Shown piece by piece: positions 15,589 to 24,285 of a stretch of DNA of 38,427 bases. The number at the start of each line of letters is the position of its first letter. Position 1 is the first letter of the stretch. The DNA comes from an uncultured Bacilli bacterium (lineage in GTDB: Bacteria; Bacillota_I; Bacilli_A; RF39; UBA660): contig CANQXM010000001.1 in assembly GCA_947627835.1 (NCBI GenBank), forward strand, positions 1-38,427, written 5' to 3'. The position numbers and the translations under genes are program-made. Below the pieces are notes generated by a model. The model was not told the origin of the DNA. It saw only the letters and a program-made list of their open reading frames with translations, and searched no databases.

Positions 15589-17116
15589 ATTAAAAGACCG
15601 AATGACACTTCATCCTATTATGACACTCATCATGTTAATAGGAATAACTATGTTAATAAGTGGCATTTTAGCTTTATTAGGAGTTCAAGCCGTTCAATAT
15701 AAGATTAATTCAAATACCCTAGAGTATTCTACAGAACTATTAAAAGTGGATAACTTATTATCTTTTAGTGGACTTAAATATATCTTTTCATCAACCGTAG
15801 CAAACTTTGTAGCATTCACTCCATTAAGTAGTTTAATTATCATCTTAATTGGGATTGGAGTCATGGAAAAAAGTGGCTTTTTGAAAACCGCTTTATCATT
15901 ATTAACCAAAAAAATGAAAAAAAATACTGTTACATTTTTAATTGTATTTATAAGTGTAATTGCATCATTCATGGGTGATTTATCCTATGTAATAATGATT
16001 CCATTAAGTGCATTAGTCTTTTTATATGGAAAACGAAATCCATTAATTGGCATTGTTGCATCTTTTGCTGGCCTTACTTGTGGAAGCGGACTTAGTTTTT
16101 TAATCACAAGTATTGATAGTTCTCTTATTTCTACAACCATTTTAGCAGCAAAAATATTAGATCCAACCTTTCGTTTTGCAACCATTAGTTTAGTATTTAT
16201 CATGTTTGTAGCAATCATTCTAGTATCCATTGCTATCACAGTTATCACCGAGCGATACTTAATTGGCAAATTAGACAAATATGAAATTGCTGATACAGAA
16301 TTAGAAGAGTTACAAACAACGAGAAAAGAAATGAGAGGATTACTATTTAGTGCCATAGCAGGAATCGTTTATGTCATCTTCTTTATTTATCAAATTATTC
16401 CAAATGCTCCATTAGGTGGAACATTACTAGATTATAGCCAAGACTTTTACATTGATAAATTATTCAGCTATAACTCTTTCTTTAGTAATGGCTTTGTCTT
16501 TGTGGTTACCATGTTTTTTGTAATATTAGGTTTCTTTTATGGAATTGGTGCCAAGACCATCAAAAATAATAAAGACTTTGTCGATACCCTTGGGCACTCA
16601 TTAGATGGAACTGGAAAAACCTTGGTTTTAATCTTCTTTGCATCAGCTTTTATAAGCATCTTCCGTTATTCCAATATTGGTAATATCATTGTAGCCAGTT
16701 TGACAACCATTCTTACAAGACTACAATTTACTGGAATTCCTCTAATTATTACCCTCTTCTTAGTATCTGCAATTTCAACCTTCTTTGTTCCTTCTTCCAT
16801 AACAAAGTGGACCATTATGGCTCCTATGATTGTACCAACATTTATGACAGCAGGAATTACGCCAGAATTTACACAAGTCATCTTTAGATTCGGGGAATGT
16901 GCAATGATGGGACTTACTCCTTTAATGGCATACTTTGTAATATACTTAGCAATGATAGATAAATTTAATACTTCAGAAAAACCAATATCTTTATTTAAAT
17001 CTTTAAGATATCAAATTCCATACAGCATTGTCTGTGGAGGAATCTTATTGATTATTTTAGTAGTTTGGTATATTATAGGACTTCCAATTGGAATAAATGG
17101 CTCATCAATTTTATAG
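15575..17116 (+). CDS. AbgT-family transporter
   Basis: The 513-residue integral membrane protein has about 11-13 hydrophobic helices. Its sequence follows the AbgT family: an HPIMTLIMLIGITMLISGIL opening, FTPLSSLIIILIGIGVMEKSG, a MGDLSYVIMIPLSALVFL stretch, and near the C-terminus FVPSSITKWTIMAPMIVPTF. Characterised AbgT proteins move p-aminobenzoyl-glutamate or export sulfonamides; the substrate here is unknown. ATG 15575 is preferred over an upstream GTG (15566) because AGGTGA lies five bases before it. The gene sits inside the conserved DUF951-ychF neighbourhood, where a transporter is not usual, so it looks like an insertion into the operon. It overlaps DUF951. Confidence 0.82.
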   Translation: MKVSKLKDRMTLHPIMTLIMLIGITMLISGILALLGVQAVQYKINSNTLEYSTELLKVDNLLSFSGLKYIFSSTVANFVAFTPLSSLIIILIGIGVMEKSGFLKTALSLLTKKMKKNTVTFLIVFISVIASFMGDLSYVIMIPLSALVFLYGKRNPLIGIVASFAGLTCGSGLSFLITSIDSSLISTTILAAKILDPTFRFATISLVFIMFVAIILVSIAITVITERYLIGKLDKYEIADTELEELQTTRKEMRGLLFSAIAGIVYVIFFIYQIIPNAPLGGTLLDYSQDFYIDKLFSYNSFFSNGFVFVVTMFFVILGFFYGIGAKTIKNNKDFVDTLGHSLDGTGKTLVLIFFASAFISIFRYSNIGNIIVASLTTILTRLQFTGIPLIITLFLVSAISTFFVPSSITKWTIMAPMIVPTFMTAGITPEFTQVIFRFGECAMMGLTPLMAYFVIYLAMIDKFNTSEKPISLFKSLRYQIPYSIVCGGILLIILVVWYIIGLPIGINGSSIL

Positions 17117-17133
17117 AAAGGGCGTGTTTGCTT

Positions 17134-18231
17134 ATGTCATTAAAAGCAGGAATTGTCGGACTTCCAAACGTTGGAAAATCTACACTTTTTAACGCCATTA
17201 CCAAAAAAACCATTCTTGCTGCAAACTATCCGTTTGCAACCATTGATCCAAATGTGGGCGTAGTAACCGTTCCCGATACGCGTTTAGAATTTTTAGAAAA
17301 TCTATATCTTCCTAAACGACTTGTTCCAACAACCTTTGAATTTACCGATATAGCAGGACTCGTAAAAGGAGCATCCAAAGGGGAAGGCCTTGGAAATAAG
17401 TTTCTTTCTCATATTCGTGAAGTAGATGCCATCGTTGAAGTGGTTCGTTGCTTTAAAGATAATAACATTATTCACGTAGAAGGCGATGTAAATCCCAAAC
17501 GAGATATCGAAATTATTAATATTGAACTCATTTTAGCAGATTTAGAAATCATTGAAAATCGAATTGATAAAATTGCTAAAAAAGCCCAGACAACCAAGGA
17601 TAAAGAAAGCTTAAATGAATTAGAAGTATTACAAAAATGTAGAGAAGCCCTACTAGCTAATAAACCTCTTCGTTTAATAGAATTAAATGAAGAAGAAAAA
17701 ATGATTATCAAACCATTTAACTTTATTACATTAAAACCAATGATTTATGTTGCGAATGTCGGAGAAGACGATGTAACCAAAGAAAATGAATATACCAAAC
17801 AAGTAGAAGAATATGCAGCACAAGAAAAAACCAATCGAATTATCATGTCTGCAAAGATGGAAAGTGAACTTGCCGAATTAGAAGAAAGTGACAAAAAAAC
17901 GTTTTTACAAGAACTGGGAATTCATTATAGTGGACTAGATAAACTGATTTTTGCTACTTATGAACTTTTAGGATTACAAACTTTTTTTACAGTAGGAAAA
18001 GATGAAGTCCGTGCTTGGACGTTTCAAAAAGGCATGACCGCTAAAAAATGCGCGGGCTTAATTCATAGTGATATTGAAAGAGGATTCATTAAAGCTGAAA
18101 TTATGAAATATCCAGATTTAGAAGAATTAAAAGACGAAAAGAAAGTACAAGAACAAGGAAAATTAAACCTCGAAGGAAAAGATTATATCATGCAAGATGG
18201 AGATATTGTCTATTTCCGCTTTAATGTATAA
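17134..18231 (+). CDS. ychF: Redox-regulated ATPase YchF (Obg-family)
   Basis: YchF is a ribosome-associated P-loop ATPase of the Obg class. The 365-residue protein has G1 GLPNVGKSTLF (residues 9-19), the switch segment NYPFATIDPNVGVV, G3 DIAGLVKGASKGEGLGNKFL, and the C-terminal TGS-like domain beginning near FFTVGKDEVRAWTF. It ends in the family's DGDIVYFRFNV. Length is the usual 363-366. ATG 17134 follows AAAGGGCGTG; a longer frame reaching into the transporter gene is an artefact. In Bacillus the gene lies just before rpsF, and here only the Bax-inhibitor gene separates them. Confidence 0.95.
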   Translation: MSLKAGIVGLPNVGKSTLFNAITKKTILAANYPFATIDPNVGVVTVPDTRLEFLENLYLPKRLVPTTFEFTDIAGLVKGASKGEGLGNKFLSHIREVDAIVEVVRCFKDNNIIHVEGDVNPKRDIEIINIELILADLEIIENRIDKIAKKAQTTKDKESLNELEVLQKCREALLANKPLRLIELNEEEKMIIKPFNFITLKPMIYVANVGEDDVTKENEYTKQVEEYAAQEKTNRIIMSAKMESELAELEESDKKTFLQELGIHYSGLDKLIFATYELLGLQTFFTVGKDEVRAWTFQKGMTAKKCAGLIHSDIERGFIKAEIMKYPDLEELKDEKKVQEQGKLNLEGKDYIMQDGDIVYFRFNV

Positions 18232-18241
18232 GGAAGAACCT

Positions 18242-18889
18242 ATGACAAAGAATTTATTAATATCAAAAGTATTTTTATGGATGTCTCTAGGCCTTTTCAT
18301 AAGTTTTGTAACGGGTTTAATTGTTTCGCTCAATGAAAATATGTTACTGAGCCTGATTGATCCATTATTCTACTGGATAGTTCCTTTATCACAAATAATT
18401 CTTGTAGTAATATTAACTGCTTTCATAGAAAAAATGAAACCGATAACCGCCAAATTTTGGTTTTTACTTTACTCGTTTACAAGTGGACTTACCATTTCCT
18501 CTTTGTTTGTGATATTTAATGTATCCACAATGATTTATGCATTTCTTACCTCAGCCATTGTCTTTGCTCTTTTTGCAGCCATCGGTTCTTCTACTAAAAT
18601 GAATCTATCCAAACATGAAAGTATTCTTTCAATGGGTTTACTAGCACTGGTTATTTGCTTCATTGTAGGGTTTAGTTTTGCAAATTCAACTTTTGAACTA
18701 ATTATGAATTTTGTGACCGTAATCCTTTTCATTGGGTTTACAGCTCATGATATGCAAAAAATACTAAAGTTAAGAAATTCAAAGTTGCCAAAAGACAATC
18801 TAGCTATCTACGGCGCATTAGAATTATACTTAGATTTTGTTAACATTTTTTTAAGTATGGTTCATCTTATGGATTTAGACCAAAACTAG
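18242..18889 (+). CDS. Bax inhibitor-1/YccA family membrane protein
   Basis: The 215-residue protein has seven hydrophobic helices and the Bax inhibitor-1 family's C-terminal pattern FIGFTAHDMQKILKLR, followed by a last helix ending in GALELYLDFVNIFLSMVHLM. Bacterial members are membrane proteins, and a calcium leak activity has been shown for a Bacillus relative. ATG 18242 follows AAGGAAG; upstream in-frame ATGs lie inside ychF. It begins 10 bases after ychF and ends at a strong terminator, closing the operon that starts with parA. Confidence 0.87.
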   Translation: MTKNLLISKVFLWMSLGLFISFVTGLIVSLNENMLLSLIDPLFYWIVPLSQIILVVILTAFIEKMKPITAKFWFLLYSFTSGLTISSLFVIFNVSTMIYAFLTSAIVFALFAAIGSSTKMNLSKHESILSMGLLALVICFIVGFSFANSTFELIMNFVTVILFIGFTAHDMQKILKLRNSKLPKDNLAIYGALELYLDFVNIFLSMVHLMDLDQN

Positions 18890-18909
18890 GAAGGAATCTT
18901 CCTTTTTTT
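18888..18909 (+). terminator. Terminator of the parA-to-Bax-inhibitor operon
   Basis: AGGAAG (18888-18893) pairs with CTTCCT (18898-18903) around GAAT, followed by a run of T. The stem overlaps the stop codon. Confidence 0.85.
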
Positions 18910-18958
18910 ATTTGCATACAAAAGGGAAACATTACATAAAATGAACTGAAACAAAAGG

Positions 18959-18987
18959 TTTACAAAGCAAATCATTTCTGTTATAAT
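18959..18987 (+). promoter_or_regulatory. Strong promoter for rpsF-ssb-rpsR
   Basis: TTTACA (18959-18964), 17 bases, then TATAAT (18982-18987) preceded by TG at 18979-18980. This is a near-consensus sigma-A promoter with an extended -10, as expected for ribosomal genes. Confidence 0.85.
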
Positions 18988-18994
18988 CTAGGAC

Positions 18995-19036
18995 GAGTAA
19001 GAAATTACTCCTTGCTTTAAACGCGATTTAAAGCCG
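18995..19036 (+). promoter_or_regulatory. rpsF leader RNA, probable S6:S18-binding autoregulatory element
   Basis: The 5' leader has two perfect hairpins. GAGTAA-GAAA-TTACTC (18995-19010) has a GNRA tetraloop. GCTTTAAA-CGCGA-TTTAAAGC (19014-19034) is followed directly by CG, so that CCG occupies 19034-19036. The known rpsF-operon leader that mimics the S18 site on 16S rRNA and binds S6:S18 has a hairpin with a conserved CCG. The match is by layout only. Confidence 0.55.
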
Positions 19037-19060
19037 TATAGACCATAAGGAGGTGTAGAT

Positions 19061-19351
19061 ATGAAAAAATATGAAATCATGTTTATTGTCAAAGCTACGC
19101 AAGAAAGTGCTGATATTAAAAAGACAGCAGAAAATGCCAAGAAGATTTTAACTTCAGAAAAAGCAAAAGTCGTAGAAATGAAAGAACTTGGAGAAAAGAA
19201 ACTCGCTTATCCAATCAAGAAAGAAATCAATGGATATTATTTTGTAATGCAAGTAGAAGCAACCAAAGATACCATTATGGAATTTGATCGTAAAATTAAA
19301 CTTGATGAAAACATATTAAGACATTTAATTATTAAATGTGATGAGGAGTAA
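19061..19351 (+). CDS. rpsF: 30S ribosomal protein S6
   Basis: S6 binds 16S rRNA with S18 in the platform of the small subunit. The 96-residue product begins MKKYEIMFIVKATQES and carries KKLAYPIKKEINGYYFVMQ and NILRHLIIK, the usual S6 core. Length is normal for Bacillota. The ribosome site AAGGAGGTG (19047-19055) is near perfect. The gene heads the rpsF-ssb-rpsR operon and is preceded by a structured leader that probably senses free S6:S18. The ssb start follows three bases after its stop. Confidence 0.95.
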   Translation: MKKYEIMFIVKATQESADIKKTAENAKKILTSEKAKVVEMKELGEKKLAYPIKKEINGYYFVMQVEATKDTIMEFDRKIKLDENILRHLIIKCDEE

Positions 19352-19354
19352 GCA

Positions 19355-19831
19355 ATGAATAAAGTAATATTAATAGGAAGACTTGCTAGAGACCCAGAAA
19401 TGAGAACTACCGCAAGTGGAACCAATGTAACGCGTTTTACATTGGCAGTTTCAAGACCATTTACTGGTAATAATGGGGAACGAGGAGCCGATTTTATCAA
19501 CTGCATTGCATGGCGTCGTCAAGCAGAAAATATTGCTAAATATTGCACGAAAGGAAGTCAAGTTGCAGTAGAAGGAAGAATTCAAACTGGAAGCTATGAC
19601 GGTCAAGATGGAACCAAACGTTATACAACAGATATCGTAGCAGATAACGTTACTTTCTTAGGTTCAAGAAATGGAACTGAAAATACACAAAATGACTCTT
19701 ACGTTCAAGAAATGCCTTCATACCAAGATAATTACAATGCAGAAACTGCTCCAACTACCAACGTCGGAGAAGATCCATTTAAAGACTTCGGAGATGAAAT
19801 CGCCTTATCTGATGACGATTTACCATTTTAA
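19355..19831 (+). CDS. ssb: Single-stranded DNA-binding protein
   Basis: SSB coats single-stranded DNA in replication and repair and recruits partners through its C-terminal tip. The 158-residue protein has the OB fold (about residues 1-105; MNKVILIGRLARDPEMR, then FINCIAWRRQAENIAKYC, KGSQVAVEGRIQTGSYD), a flexible Asn/Thr/Gln-rich linker, and the acidic end DDDLPF. Order rpsF-ssb-rpsR is standard for Bacillota. It is three bases after rpsF and 17 bases before rpsR. Confidence 0.95.
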   Translation: MNKVILIGRLARDPEMRTTASGTNVTRFTLAVSRPFTGNNGERGADFINCIAWRRQAENIAKYCTKGSQVAVEGRIQTGSYDGQDGTKRYTTDIVADNVTFLGSRNGTENTQNDSYVQEMPSYQDNYNAETAPTTNVGEDPFKDFGDEIALSDDDLPF

Positions 19832-19848
19832 CAGAAAGGAGAAAAACT

Positions 19849-20064
19849 ATGGCTGAATTTAGAAGAAAAAAGAAAAAAATTTGCCAAATGTGTGCTGGAA
19901 AAAGTGTTGATTACAAAGATGTTATGATTATCAATAAATATATTAATGAAAAAGGAAAAATCATGCCAAGACGTATGACAGGAGCTTGTGCAAAACATCA
20001 AAGACACATTACCGAACAAATTAAATATGCTAGATTTATGGCATTAATTCCATTCGTAAAATAA
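19849..20064 (+). CDS. rpsR: 30S ribosomal protein S18 (zinc-binding type)
   Basis: S18 partners S6 in the small-subunit platform. The 71-residue product has the core INKYINEKGKIMPRRMTGAC and AKHQRHITEQIKYARFMALIPF. CQMC (12-15) plus the later Cys and His (ACAKH) give the zinc-coordinating C+ form, as opposed to zinc-independent paralogues. GAAAGGAG precedes the start. A terminator overlapping the stop ends the operon. Confidence 0.95.
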   Translation: MAEFRRKKKKICQMCAGKSVDYKDVMIINKYINEKGKIMPRRMTGACAKHQRHITEQIKYARFMALIPFVK

Positions 20065-20081
20065 CCTGCAAAGGTTTTTTT
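20063..20081 (+). terminator. Terminator after rpsR
   Basis: AACCT (20063-20067), loop GCAA, AGGTT (20072-20076), and a run of seven T that starts within the stem. Confidence 0.8.
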
Positions 20082-20142
20082 ATTTTGCAATAAGAATAAT
20101 ACGTGGTACAATAATGCACGTGATGAAAAAGTAAAGAGAGAT

Positions 20143-20171
20143 TTTACGAATAAAATAGTTTTTGATATAAT
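20143..20171 (+). promoter_or_regulatory. Promoter for rplI-dnaB operon
   Basis: TTTACG (20143-20148), 17 bases, TATAAT (20166-20171) with TG at 20163-20164. Upstream, ACGTG (20101-20105) and CACGT (20117-20121) form a short inverted repeat of unknown meaning. Confidence 0.75.
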
Positions 20172-20195
20172 AAGAAAGTGACAGAGGGTGGGAAA

Positions 20196-20636
20196 ATGTT
20201 AGTAATTTTACTAAAAGATGTAAAAAAACAAGGAAAAAAAGATGAAATCATTGATGTATCCGATGGCTATGCGAAAAATTATCTAATCAAAAATGGTCTT
20301 GCTGTACCAGTAACCGAAGGAAGTAAGAAAGTTTTAAACGAAGAACTCGAAACGCGTCGCAAAGAAGAAGAAAAGAAAATTCAAGAATTTACCAAAATTG
20401 CTGAAGCCTTAAAAACCAAAGAACTCATTTTTCATGTGAAAACTGGCAAAGAAGATCGCGTTTTTGGAAATATTTCATCCAAACAAATTAGTGAAGAAAT
20501 GAAACGCCTTGGTTACACAATTGATAAGAAAAATATTAAAATTGAACACCCTATTGATACACTTGGAACCCATCTAGTAAAAATAGAATTACACAAAAAA
20601 GTTGTATTTGAAATCAAAATAACCTTAAAGAAGTAG
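20196..20636 (+). CDS. rplI: 50S ribosomal protein L9
   Basis: L9 binds 23S rRNA domain V and helps keep reading frame. The 146-residue protein has the N-terminal globular domain MLVILLKDVKKQGKKDE with YAKNYLIKNGLAVPV, a long Lys/Glu-rich helix (about 45-75), and the C-terminal domain with KEDRVFGNISSKQISEEM. ATG 20196 follows AGAGGGTGGG; an upstream in-frame start at 20178 lacks a site. dnaB starts eight bases after its stop, the usual pair in Bacillota. Confidence 0.95.
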   Translation: MLVILLKDVKKQGKKDEIIDVSDGYAKNYLIKNGLAVPVTEGSKKVLNEELETRRKEEEKKIQEFTKIAEALKTKELIFHVKTGKEDRVFGNISSKQISEEMKRLGYTIDKKNIKIEHPIDTLGTHLVKIELHKKVVFEIKITLKK

Positions 20637-20644
20637 GTGAGAAA

Positions 20645-21994
20645 ATGGCTGCTAGAAAAATGCCACAAAATATAGAAGCAGAAATGAGTGTCTTAGGAGT
20701 AGCATTCTTACATGAATTTGCTATGGAAAAAATCGTCGAAGAAATCGATTCAGACATGTTTTTTAGCGAAGCCAATCGCCATATTTTTGATGCCTTAAAA
20801 AGCTTATATCAACAAAGTATTCCCATTGATCTTACAACTGTAAAAAATGAATTAGATAAACAAAAAAAACTAAATGCCGTAGGAGGAATTGAGTATTTAA
20901 CCGAAGTAATTGATTCCGTAGTAACCTCAGCAAACTTAGATTATTACATTGAAATTGTCAAAGAAAAAGCCACTCGCCGGAAATTAATTAATACAGCAAC
21001 GGATATCATTACAGAAACCTATGAAGAAGAAAAAGACTTAACCAACTTATTAGATCAAGCGGAGAAAGAAATCTTAAACGTTGTAAAAACAAGAAGTACC
21101 AGTGAATTAGTTCCCATTCATATTGCTCTAAGACAAGCTCAAGAAAACTTAGAAAACATTGCTAAAAATAAAAGTGCGATTACCGGACTTACCACCGGAT
21201 TTTATGATTTAGATAAAGCAACCGCCGGCTTACATGAAGGAGAACTAATCATTCTAGCAGCAAGACCTGGTATGGGAAAAACCGCCTTTGCCTTAAATAT
21301 TGCATGTAACGCTGCCTTTAATACCGATAAAGCGGTCGCCATATTTAATTTGGAAATGAGTGCGGAACAATTAGTAAATCGAATGATTAGTTCCGTAGGA
21401 CAAATTGAAGGGGATAAACTAAAAACCGGAATGCTAGGTCACAATGACTGGAAAAGATACAATGAAGCCTTAAGCCAATTAGCAGAAACAAATATTTATA
21501 TTGAAGATAGCGCTGGCATCACGGCTCCAGAAATCAGAGCAAAATGTAGACGATTAGCAGCCAGCGAAAAAGGTCTTGGACTCATTATCATTGATTATCT
21601 GCAACTTGTTACAACGGGAGGAAGACCAGAATCAAGACAAGTAGAAGTATCTGAGATTTCTCGTTCCTTTAAAACCATGGCAATGGAATTAAAAGTTCCC
21701 GTCATAGCTTTAGCACAGCTATCTCGTAATGCTGAACGAAGAGAATCGAATCAACCACGGCTGGCCGACTTGCGTGAATCAGGTTCCATTGAACAAGATG
21801 CCGATCTCGTTATTTTCATCAATCGTCAAGATTATTATGAAAATAAAACCGCAGATAATAAGCAAAACATTGTTCCAACCGATTTAATTATTGCCAAACA
21901 TCGTCGAGGTAGTACCGGTTTGTACCAACTACTTTTCGAACTAGATAAAAGCAGTTTTAAAAATTATTTAAAAACAGAAGAGGAAGGGTTCTAG
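20645..21994 (+). CDS. dnaB: Replicative DNA helicase DnaB
   Basis: The hexameric fork helicase, called DnaC in Bacillus. The 449-residue protein has the N-terminal DnaB domain (PQNIEAEMSVLGV, about 7-105), a linker, and the RecA-like motor with Walker A ARPGMGKTA (206-214), IFNLEMSAEQLVNRM, Walker B LIIIDYLQLV, LAQLSRNAERR and LRESGSIEQDADLV. It ends with AKHRRGSTG and a short tail. No intein or insertion. The next gene starts three bases after its stop, without purA or walRK in between. Confidence 0.95.
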   Translation: MAARKMPQNIEAEMSVLGVAFLHEFAMEKIVEEIDSDMFFSEANRHIFDALKSLYQQSIPIDLTTVKNELDKQKKLNAVGGIEYLTEVIDSVVTSANLDYYIEIVKEKATRRKLINTATDIITETYEEEKDLTNLLDQAEKEILNVVKTRSTSELVPIHIALRQAQENLENIAKNKSAITGLTTGFYDLDKATAGLHEGELIILAARPGMGKTAFALNIACNAAFNTDKAVAIFNLEMSAEQLVNRMISSVGQIEGDKLKTGMLGHNDWKRYNEALSQLAETNIYIEDSAGITAPEIRAKCRRLAASEKGLGLIIIDYLQLVTTGGRPESRQVEVSEISRSFKTMAMELKVPVIALAQLSRNAERRESNQPRLADLRESGSIEQDADLVIFINRQDYYENKTADNKQNIVPTDLIIAKHRRGSTGLYQLLFELDKSSFKNYLKTEEEGF

Positions 21995-21997
21995 TAA

Positions 21998-23524
21998 ATG
22001 AATACAAAGCAAAAAATCATCACCTTAGGAATTACCATTTTAACCATGATCGCCATGATTGTTGTAGGATTTCAAAGTCATTTAAAAGATACATCAAAAG
22101 AAGTTTACCAAGTATATTTAGACGGTCAAAGTTTAGGGCTCATTGAAGACCAAGATGAATTACTAAACATGATTAATGAAGAGCAAACCGATATCAAAAA
22201 CTATTATCATGTGGATGGCGTTTATCCACCAAATGGATTTGAAATCGTGAAGTATAAAACCTATGATGATGATATTACGAGCGCTAGCAATATCTATAAC
22301 ATCGTAAAAGAAAAAGGTGACTTTACCATCAAAGGATATACCATTACCATTACAACTAAGAAAACAGAAGAAGAGGAAGAAAAACAAACCCATATTTATG
22401 TCCTTGATCAAAACGTTTTTAAAGAAGCGCTAGAAACATTAATCACCGTCTTTGTAGATGAAGAAGATTACCAAAATTACATCAATAACACCCAAGAAGA
22501 AATTACAACAGTAGGAACCTTAATTGAACACATGTATTTTGAAGAAACCATCACCATTCGTGAATCAAACATTAGCGTCAATGAAAAAATATATACGGAT
22601 CCAAATGAACTTGGAAAATACTTATTATTTGGAAAAACCGAAACCAGTAATAACTATACAGTAAAAAAAGGCGATACCATTCAAAGTATCGCTGAAGAAA
22701 ACAAATTAAATGCCCGCGAATTTCTTCTTGCCAATCCACAATTCAAAAGAGAAGATAGCTTGCTAGCAATCGGCGAAGAAGTATCCGTTGATTTGATTAA
22801 TCCTGTTTTAACACTAGTACAAGAATTACACGTTGTAGAGGATACCGAACAAATCTATGAAAAGAAAGAAGAAGTAGACAATAGCAAACCATCTAGTTAT
22901 AGTGAAGTCACGCAAGCTGGAGTAACGGGAATTGTTAGAACAACTCAAGAAGTAAAAACAACAAATGGTGAAAGAAACCAAGGAGCCATTGTAATTAGCT
23001 CTGTAACCATTCGTGATGTTGTAGATGAAATTACAACAGTAGGAAAGAAATATAAACCGCAATCACCATCCGGTCATTATGAAGATAATGGAAAAGAATT
23101 TGGATGGCCGACCAATCGTCCATATGTAATTACAACCAATTATGAATGGCGCTGGGGATCTTTCCACTATGGACTAGATATTTCGGGAACAGGCTTTGGC
23201 TCACCAATTTACGCATCAAAAGCAGGAACTGTCGTAGATGTAAACACTAGTTGTGCCAACATTGGTTATTATGGTTCACGTTGTGGAGCTGGATATGGAA
23301 ACTATGTAATCATTCGTCATGATAATAACATCTACACACTTTACGGTCATATGACCCAAGACATCTATGTATCAGTAGGACAAACGGTAAGCCGCGGTCA
23401 AACGATTGGAACAATGGGAAGTAGTGGTTCATCCGATGGTACACACGTTCACTTTAGTGCATCTTATGGCCTTCCAAATGCAGCAGGATTCAGTTGGTTC
23501 AGTCCATGGAGTTTGTTCCAATGA
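21998..23524 (+). CDS. Membrane-anchored LysM-G5-M23 peptidoglycan endopeptidase
   Basis: The 508-residue protein has an N-terminal membrane anchor (about residues 7-25), then about 190 residues without a clear domain, LysM (220-266; YTVKKGDTIQSIAEENKL), a G5 domain (about 276-350), and a C-terminal M23 domain (375-490). Zinc and catalytic residues are in place: H390 and D394 in HYGLD, H451 in YGHM, and H483/H485 in GTHVHF. It should cut peptide cross-links outside the membrane. Two Cys (419, 429) sit in a loop and may form a disulfide. It starts three bases after dnaB, and walJ overlaps its stop in ATGA. In most Bacillota walRKHI occupies this place. Confidence 0.88.
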   Translation: MNTKQKIITLGITILTMIAMIVVGFQSHLKDTSKEVYQVYLDGQSLGLIEDQDELLNMINEEQTDIKNYYHVDGVYPPNGFEIVKYKTYDDDITSASNIYNIVKEKGDFTIKGYTITITTKKTEEEEEKQTHIYVLDQNVFKEALETLITVFVDEEDYQNYINNTQEEITTVGTLIEHMYFEETITIRESNISVNEKIYTDPNELGKYLLFGKTETSNNYTVKKGDTIQSIAEENKLNAREFLLANPQFKREDSLLAIGEEVSVDLINPVLTLVQELHVVEDTEQIYEKKEEVDNSKPSSYSEVTQAGVTGIVRTTQEVKTTNGERNQGAIVISSVTIRDVVDEITTVGKKYKPQSPSGHYEDNGKEFGWPTNRPYVITTNYEWRWGSFHYGLDISGTGFGSPIYASKAGTVVDVNTSCANIGYYGSRCGAGYGNYVIIRHDNNIYTLYGHMTQDIYVSVGQTVSRGQTIGTMGSSGSSDGTHVHFSASYGLPNAAGFSWFSPWSLFQ

Positions 23525-24285
23525 AAGCCTGTGTCTTAGCAAGCGGTTCAGAAGGAAACTCTACATTTCTTTCTACAGAAACCCATAAAATATTGATTGA
23601 TATCGGCAAAAATGTAAAATACATCACCGATAAATTAAAAGAAATTGATGAAAAACCAGAAGACATTGAAGCCATTATTATTAGCCATACTCATAATGAT
23701 CACGTCGCAGCTTTAGATCGTTTTGCTAAAAAATATCATCCCAAAATCTACATGACCCAAAAAATGTTTTATGATTTACCAAGTCTAGAAAACTATGATA
23801 ACATTATAATTTATGAAGATGATATCTACATTGATGATTTAAAAATTACCAGTATTAAGACATCTCATGACGTAAGTGATTCTAGAAACTTTATTATTGA
23901 AAACAAAAATACTTCTTTGGTTTATCTAACCGATACGGGCTATGTAAATCGTAAATACTTCGATGTCTTAAAAAATAGAACTTATTACTTATTTGAAAGT
24001 AATCACGATATTCCCATGTTAATGAATGGACCTTATCCAAAATGGCTCAAAACAAGAGTATTAGGAACTACCGGACATCTATCCAATAAAGACGCTAGCT
24101 TTTACCTAACAAAATTAGTAGGAGAAAACACCAAAAAGATTATCTTAATGCACCTTTCTCATAAAAATAATACCGAAGAAAAAGCCCTAGAAATGATTCA
24201 TGAAACCTTCAAAGAATACAACATTGCTTTTGATGATATTACCTGTGCCAAACAAAATGAAATAACCAAGGTGGCCAATGATTAA
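23521..24285 (+). CDS. walJ: WalJ (YycJ)-type metallo-beta-lactamase-fold hydrolase
   Basis: The 254-residue protein has the metallo-beta-lactamase motif SHTHNDH (residues 55-61) and the N-terminal CVLASGSEGNSTFL of the YycJ/WalJ family, and later TGHLSNKDA and LMHLSHKNN. Family members are linked to the WalRK cell-wall locus and to coordinating replication with division, and one was shown to have exonuclease activity. ATG 23521 overlaps the peptidase stop (ATGA); upstream in-frame starts lie within that gene. It overlaps rlmH by eight bases. walRK itself is not present in the window. Confidence 0.9.
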   Translation: MKACVLASGSEGNSTFLSTETHKILIDIGKNVKYITDKLKEIDEKPEDIEAIIISHTHNDHVAALDRFAKKYHPKIYMTQKMFYDLPSLENYDNIIIYEDDIYIDDLKITSIKTSHDVSDSRNFIIENKNTSLVYLTDTGYVNRKYFDVLKNRTYYLFESNHDIPMLMNGPYPKWLKTRVLGTTGHLSNKDASFYLTKLVGENTKKIILMHLSHKNNTEEKALEMIHETFKEYNIAFDDITCAKQNEITKVAND

